Source of the DNA: Acidobacteriota bacterium
Lineage (GTDB): Bacteria > Acidobacteriota > UBA6911 > RPQK01
Length of the DNA stretch: 8,335 nucleotides
Assembly (NCBI GenBank): GCA_003819755.1
Contig: RPQK01000313.1
Location: 1 to 8,335 of the forward strand
Direction: 5' to 3'
Under the pieces are notes generated by a model that did no database searches, was not told where the DNA came from, and saw only the letters and a program-made list of their open reading frames with translations. Shown piece after piece: positions 5,968 to 8,335 of the stretch; position 1 is the stretch's first letter, and each line of letters starts with the position of its first letter. The position numbers and the translations under genes are program-made.

Positions 5968-7311
5968 ATGGAGAGGAAATTTCTGGGGGTGATCGTCGTT
6001 TTCGTGGGACTAACGTCCACTCTTCTGCCTCAATCGCAGCGTGAGGTCCGAGGCCCGATCCGAGTCAGTCCGGACCACCGGTATTTTGTCGATTCCGAGG
6101 GCAAGCCATTCTTCTGGCTGGGCGACACCGCCTGGCCGTTATTCGCCGAGTACCCGAAGACCGAGGCGGAAGCCTATTTGCAGAATCGGGCGACGAAGGG
6201 ATTCACCGTCATCCAGGGAGTCCTGGCATGGGGCAAGGGGACCGGCTTCGAATCGAAGTACCCGATCGCGAACGCAGCCGGCGACAAGCCCTGGCTCAAC
6301 GACAATCCGGCCACTCCCAACGACGCCTATTTCCGCCACGTCGATTACCTCGTCGAATTTGCCCGACAGCGGGGACTGGTCCTTGCCATGCTGCCCACCT
6401 GGGGCTACTACGTGAATGACGTTCAGGTACTCACCCGTGAGAATGCTCGGAGTTACGGGCGATGGCTCGGACAGCGGTACAAGACGGCGACAAATATCGT
6501 CTGGATAAACGGCGGCGACCGGATCGCGACGGGATTCGAAGAGGTCTACCGCGAGCTGGCGCACGGTCTGCGGGAAGGCGACGGCGGATCCCACCTGATC
6601 ACGTACCACCCCTGCGGCTCGCGTTCCTCTGCCCAGTACTTCCACACGGATGACTGGCTTGATTTCAACATGATCGAAACGTGGACAGACTGGCCGCAGA
6701 TCTACCCCGCCATCATTGCAGACAGCGTGCTCGCTCCCCGCAAGCCCGTCGTTCTCGGCGAGGGTGCCTACGAAAACGGTCCGGAATACCCGCTCGGACC
6801 TATCACTCCTCTGCTTGTCCGGCGCCAGGCGTGGTGGTCCTTCATGGCGGGCGGCTTTCACACTTATGGGCAGAACCAGATGTGGCGCATGGAACCCGGC
6901 TGGGAATCCACGTTTGATACGCCGGGCGCCGGGCACGTCACGATGATGCGGAAGATCCTCGAGGGCCTGCCATGGTGGGAGCTGACTCCCGACCAGGGAG
7001 TGTTTGCCGGCGGCGTCGGCAGCGAGAGGACTCTCAATACGGCCATGCGCTCGCCCAAGGGGAATTTGGTTTTGGTTTATCTTTCGAGCCAGTGCGCAGT
7101 TTTTCTGCATCTCGACAAGATCGCCACGAAACAGGTTCGCGTGACCCTCATCAATCCGTCTACCGGAGAAAAACGGCAGGCCGGCATCTTCCGGACCGGG
7201 AACCTGAACGGGAAGACGTTCCCCGACGGACAGGCCGAGCATTTCTCCACGCCTGGTCATTGGGAGGATGCCGTGATCTTGATGGAGGAGGTGGACGAGG
7301 TAGGCAAGTGA
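5968..7311 (+). CDS. Exported GH140/DUF4038 apiosidase-type glycoside hydrolase
   Basis: This 447-residue protein is predicted to hydrolyse a glycosidic bond in plant polysaccharide. The best-known relative, Bacteroides BT1012, releases the galacturonic acid-apiose link of rhamnogalacturonan-II. A signal peptide occupies about residues 1-22 (MERK, then LGVIVVFVGLTSTLL). The DUF4038 TIM-barrel follows: FFWLGDTAWPLF (48-59) is the family's opening motif, then LPTWGYYV (142-149), NIVWINGGD (176-184) and VVLGEGAYE (261-269). By analogy with the BT1012 pair (Asp187 and Glu284, as I recall), D184 and E265 are the likely acid/base and nucleophile. The tail (about 355-440) matches the small beta domain usually fused to this barrel (labelled collagen-binding-like in domain databases). 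ATG 5968 is six bases after GGAGG (5957-5961); an earlier in-frame ATG at 5911 lies inside a palindrome and would bury the signal peptide. The gene stands alone, with no transporter beside it. The exact substrate is not proven. Confidence 0.88.
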   Translation: MERKFLGVIVVFVGLTSTLLPQSQREVRGPIRVSPDHRYFVDSEGKPFFWLGDTAWPLFAEYPKTEAEAYLQNRATKGFTVIQGVLAWGKGTGFESKYPIANAAGDKPWLNDNPATPNDAYFRHVDYLVEFARQRGLVLAMLPTWGYYVNDVQVLTRENARSYGRWLGQRYKTATNIVWINGGDRIATGFEEVYRELAHGLREGDGGSHLITYHPCGSRSSAQYFHTDDWLDFNMIETWTDWPQIYPAIIADSVLAPRKPVVLGEGAYENGPEYPLGPITPLLVRRQAWWSFMAGGFHTYGQNQMWRMEPGWESTFDTPGAGHVTMMRKILEGLPWWELTPDQGVFAGGVGSERTLNTAMRSPKGNLVLVYLSSQCAVFLHLDKIATKQVRVTLINPSTGEKRQAGIFRTGNLNGKTFPDGQAEHFSTPGHWEDAVILMEEVDEVGK

Positions 7312-7685
7312 TCTCCGCCGCGAAGGTGAGGAAAGGGCTTAAGGCCCGAATGGGCGCGAGAGACTCGTCCAAAGAGCGTAGTTGGTCGACATCCGCAGGC
7401 CGCCCGTAGCCTCGTCCTGCGGTCATGCCGTACCCTTCCCCGATGACCCAGTAGGTGTACCTGGGTCCCGAAGCCGCCCGCAACCCGACCGAGAAGCGGG
7501 AGGATCTCCCGCCAGGGATTCGGATGGACACCGGCCTTTTCGATCGCCCAGGCTGGAACCTGCGGGATCCTGAACGTGAAAGCCTGGACCAATTCGGAGA
7601 TGGACGGAGACACGGTCGCCGCGACGTAGAAGACACCAAGAACGATCAACGCGACCAGGAAACCCATGACGAGCTTCAGAACCAT
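7312..7685 (-). pseudogene. Small N-terminally membrane-anchored protein, frameshifted and lacking its 3' end
   Basis: On the minus strand ATG 7685, with a weak AGGA seven bases upstream, opens MVLKLVMGFLVALIVLGVFY, one hydrophobic helix, followed by VAATVSPSIS and a soluble stretch to GGFGT (residue 74, about 7464). The coding character then moves to the next frame: RYTYWVIGEGYGMTAGRGYG, then RPADVDQLRSLDESLAPIRA and LSPFLTFAAEIT, ending near 7312. Dropping one base from the CCC run at 7465-7463 joins the two halves as GGFGT-RYTYW, giving about 126 residues of smooth, GC3-rich codons. Neither frame stops before entering the GH140 gene on the other strand, so the true C-terminus is probably lost; a convergent overlap is less likely. 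I do not recognise the family. The one-base lesion could be an assembly or sequencing error, a real mutation or, less likely, programmed slippage. Confidence 0.6.
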
Positions 7686-7779
7686 AGGTGGTCCTGGCAA
7701 GGGCAAAGGGGGCGGCCGGAGGGCGGGAAGCAGGCCGGGAACGGATGAGGCTCCGCCCTGCAGGGACAGTTTCGGCTCG

Positions 7780-8232
7780 AGCGATAACGTCACCAATCAG
7801 ATGGTCGCACTCGGAATTCTAAAGAAATTCGGTCTCCGCGCAGACGTCGTGGCCAACGGCAGAGAGGCGATCAAGGCTCTGGAGTCCGTCCGATACGATC
7901 TGGTCCTGATGGATGTGCAGATGCCCGAGATGGACGGACTTGAGGCCACGAGAAAGATACGAAGCGGAACGTTGCTCAATCGTGACGTTCCAATTATCGC
8001 CATGACGGCGCATGCAATGCAGGGTGATAGGGACAGATGCCTGGAAGCCGGGATGAATGACTACGTCGCTAAACCTGTCGATCCGAAAACTCTTGCCTGT
8101 AAGCTGGCGCAGTGGCTGCATGCGAGAAGTGCAGAAACAGACAAGGCAACAGCCGAGGCCGCACAGTACGTTTGTAGTGCCTCCTTCAGGCGGGCTTTCC
8201 GTACATCCGGCGAGTTCGAGCGCCGCGTGTAA
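7780..8232 (+). pseudogene. Receiver (REC) domain remnant of a hybrid histidine kinase or response regulator
   Basis: From the Asp codon at 7783 the frame reads DNVTNQMVALGILKKFG, the usual sequence after the first acidic motif of a C-terminal REC domain in hybrid sensor kinases. The phospho-acceptor Asp is in LVLMDVQMPEMDG (7912-7914), the switch Thr in AMTAHAM (8005-8007) and the conserved Lys in VAKPV (8071-8073). The first beta strand and one of the paired acidic residues (normally a run like ILVVED) are missing, replaced by unrelated low-complexity codons, and there is no kinase upstream. An open frame extends back to an ATG at 7666, but that part overlaps the opposite-strand gene, has no ribosome site and is not family-like. 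At the 3' end the last codons (from about 8160) and the TAA at 8230-8232 come from the palindromic repeat, not from the gene. It probably does not fold into a working receiver. Confidence 0.78.
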
Positions 8233-8269
8233 GGAAAAGCCCGCCTGAAGGCGGAACTACCGTGCGGCC
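8157..8269. repeat. Long palindromic repeat element, second family
   Basis: The left arm (8157-8200) and right arm (8233-8269) form an imperfect inverted repeat. The outer ends GGCCGCAC (8157-8164) and GTGCGGCC (8262-8269) pair. The strongest core is CCTTCAGGCGGGCTTTCC (8183-8200) against 8233-8251, with one bulged A. Inside it, TACA (8202-8205) pairs with TGTA (8228-8231) and CGGCG (8208-8212) with CGCCG (8221-8225), leaving an apical loop of about 8 nt, so the whole 113 bp can fold as one rod. It is unrelated in sequence to the element at 4789-4934. The GTAGTTCCGCCTTCAGGCGG core on the reverse strand resembles a dispersed repeat I recall from Planctomycetota/Verrucomicrobiota-type genomes. 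The preceding receiver-domain frame runs into it and takes its stop codon from it. Confidence 0.85.
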
Positions 8270-8318
8270 CAGCAGAAGCTTCCAAGGAAGTGGGGGTCGG
8301 TCGAGTTTCCAACGTAGG

Positions 8319-8335
8319 GTGGGTTTCGAACCCGC
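8319..8335. repeat. Hairpin at window end, possibly a third palindromic repeat (partial)
   Basis: GTGGGTT (8319-8325) can pair with AACCCGC (8329-8335) around a TCG loop, a 7-bp stem with one G-T wobble, and the sequence leads in with CGTAGGG (8313-8319). This resembles the start of GTAGGGTGGG-type intergenic repeats, but the window ends before the outer arm can be seen. The bases between the second repeat and this hairpin (8270-8318) show nothing I can name. Confidence 0.35.

Noticed and set aside
6139..7260. Minus-strand open frame of 373 codons
   Set aside because: It is antisense to the GH140 gene, whose family motifs are unambiguous.
8305..8335. GGGTTTCGAACCC considered as a tRNA T-arm
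   Set aside because: Neither strand gives a TTCRANN loop with a 5-bp stem plus acceptor, D and anticodon arms in the available sequence.

Overview
The window is high-GC DNA, probably from a soil- or sediment-type bacterium. Acidobacteriota is my best guess, with Verrucomicrobiota and Planctomycetota possible. The guess rests on the gene mix (secreted GH127 and GH140 glycosidases, a DUF3857/transglutaminase-type protein, an unusual PurF-like protein) and on several long palindromic intergenic repeats. It comes from memory of such genomes, not from a search.

Layout, left to right. (1) 1-96, minus strand: the N-terminus of a protein whose body lies outside the window; it diverges from (2). (2) 235-2124, plus: an exported GH127 (DUF1680) beta-L-arabinofuranosidase-type enzyme with an intact active site. 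(3) 2131-2175: a small palindromic remnant, followed by a 5'-truncated and frameshifted DUF3857/transglutaminase pseudogene (about 2185-3379). (4) 3351-4781, plus: an amidophosphoribosyltransferase-like protein that keeps the PRPP loop and four Fe-S-type cysteines but has Ser where the glutaminase nucleophile Cys2 should be. (5) 4789-4934: a 63-bp-arm inverted repeat built from four copies of a 17-bp palindrome. (6) 4953-5855, minus: an exported metallo-beta-lactamase-fold hydrolase. (7) 5968-7311, plus: an exported GH140/DUF4038 apiosidase-type glycosidase, divergent from (6). (8) About 7312-7685, minus: a small membrane-anchored protein with a one-base frameshift and no proper 3' end. (9) About 7780-8232, plus: the receiver domain of a lost hybrid histidine kinase or response regulator, missing its first strand and ending inside (10). 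(10) 8157-8269: a second, unrelated long palindromic repeat. (11) 8319-8335: the start of what may be a third one, cut by the window end.

Function. GH127 and GH140 are both families that attack complex pectin (rhamnogalacturonan-II side chains), so the intact part looks like a loose, scattered plant-cell-wall degradation set with no visible transporter or regulator. The PurF-like and metallo-hydrolase genes have no obvious link to it. The other theme is erosion: three broken genes and at least two, probably four, palindromic repeats lie in 8.3 kb, and repeats touch two of the broken ends. I see no defence system, integrase, transposase, CRISPR array, tRNA or rRNA. The most unusual items are the Cys2-less PurF-like protein and the composite hairpin at 4789-4934.
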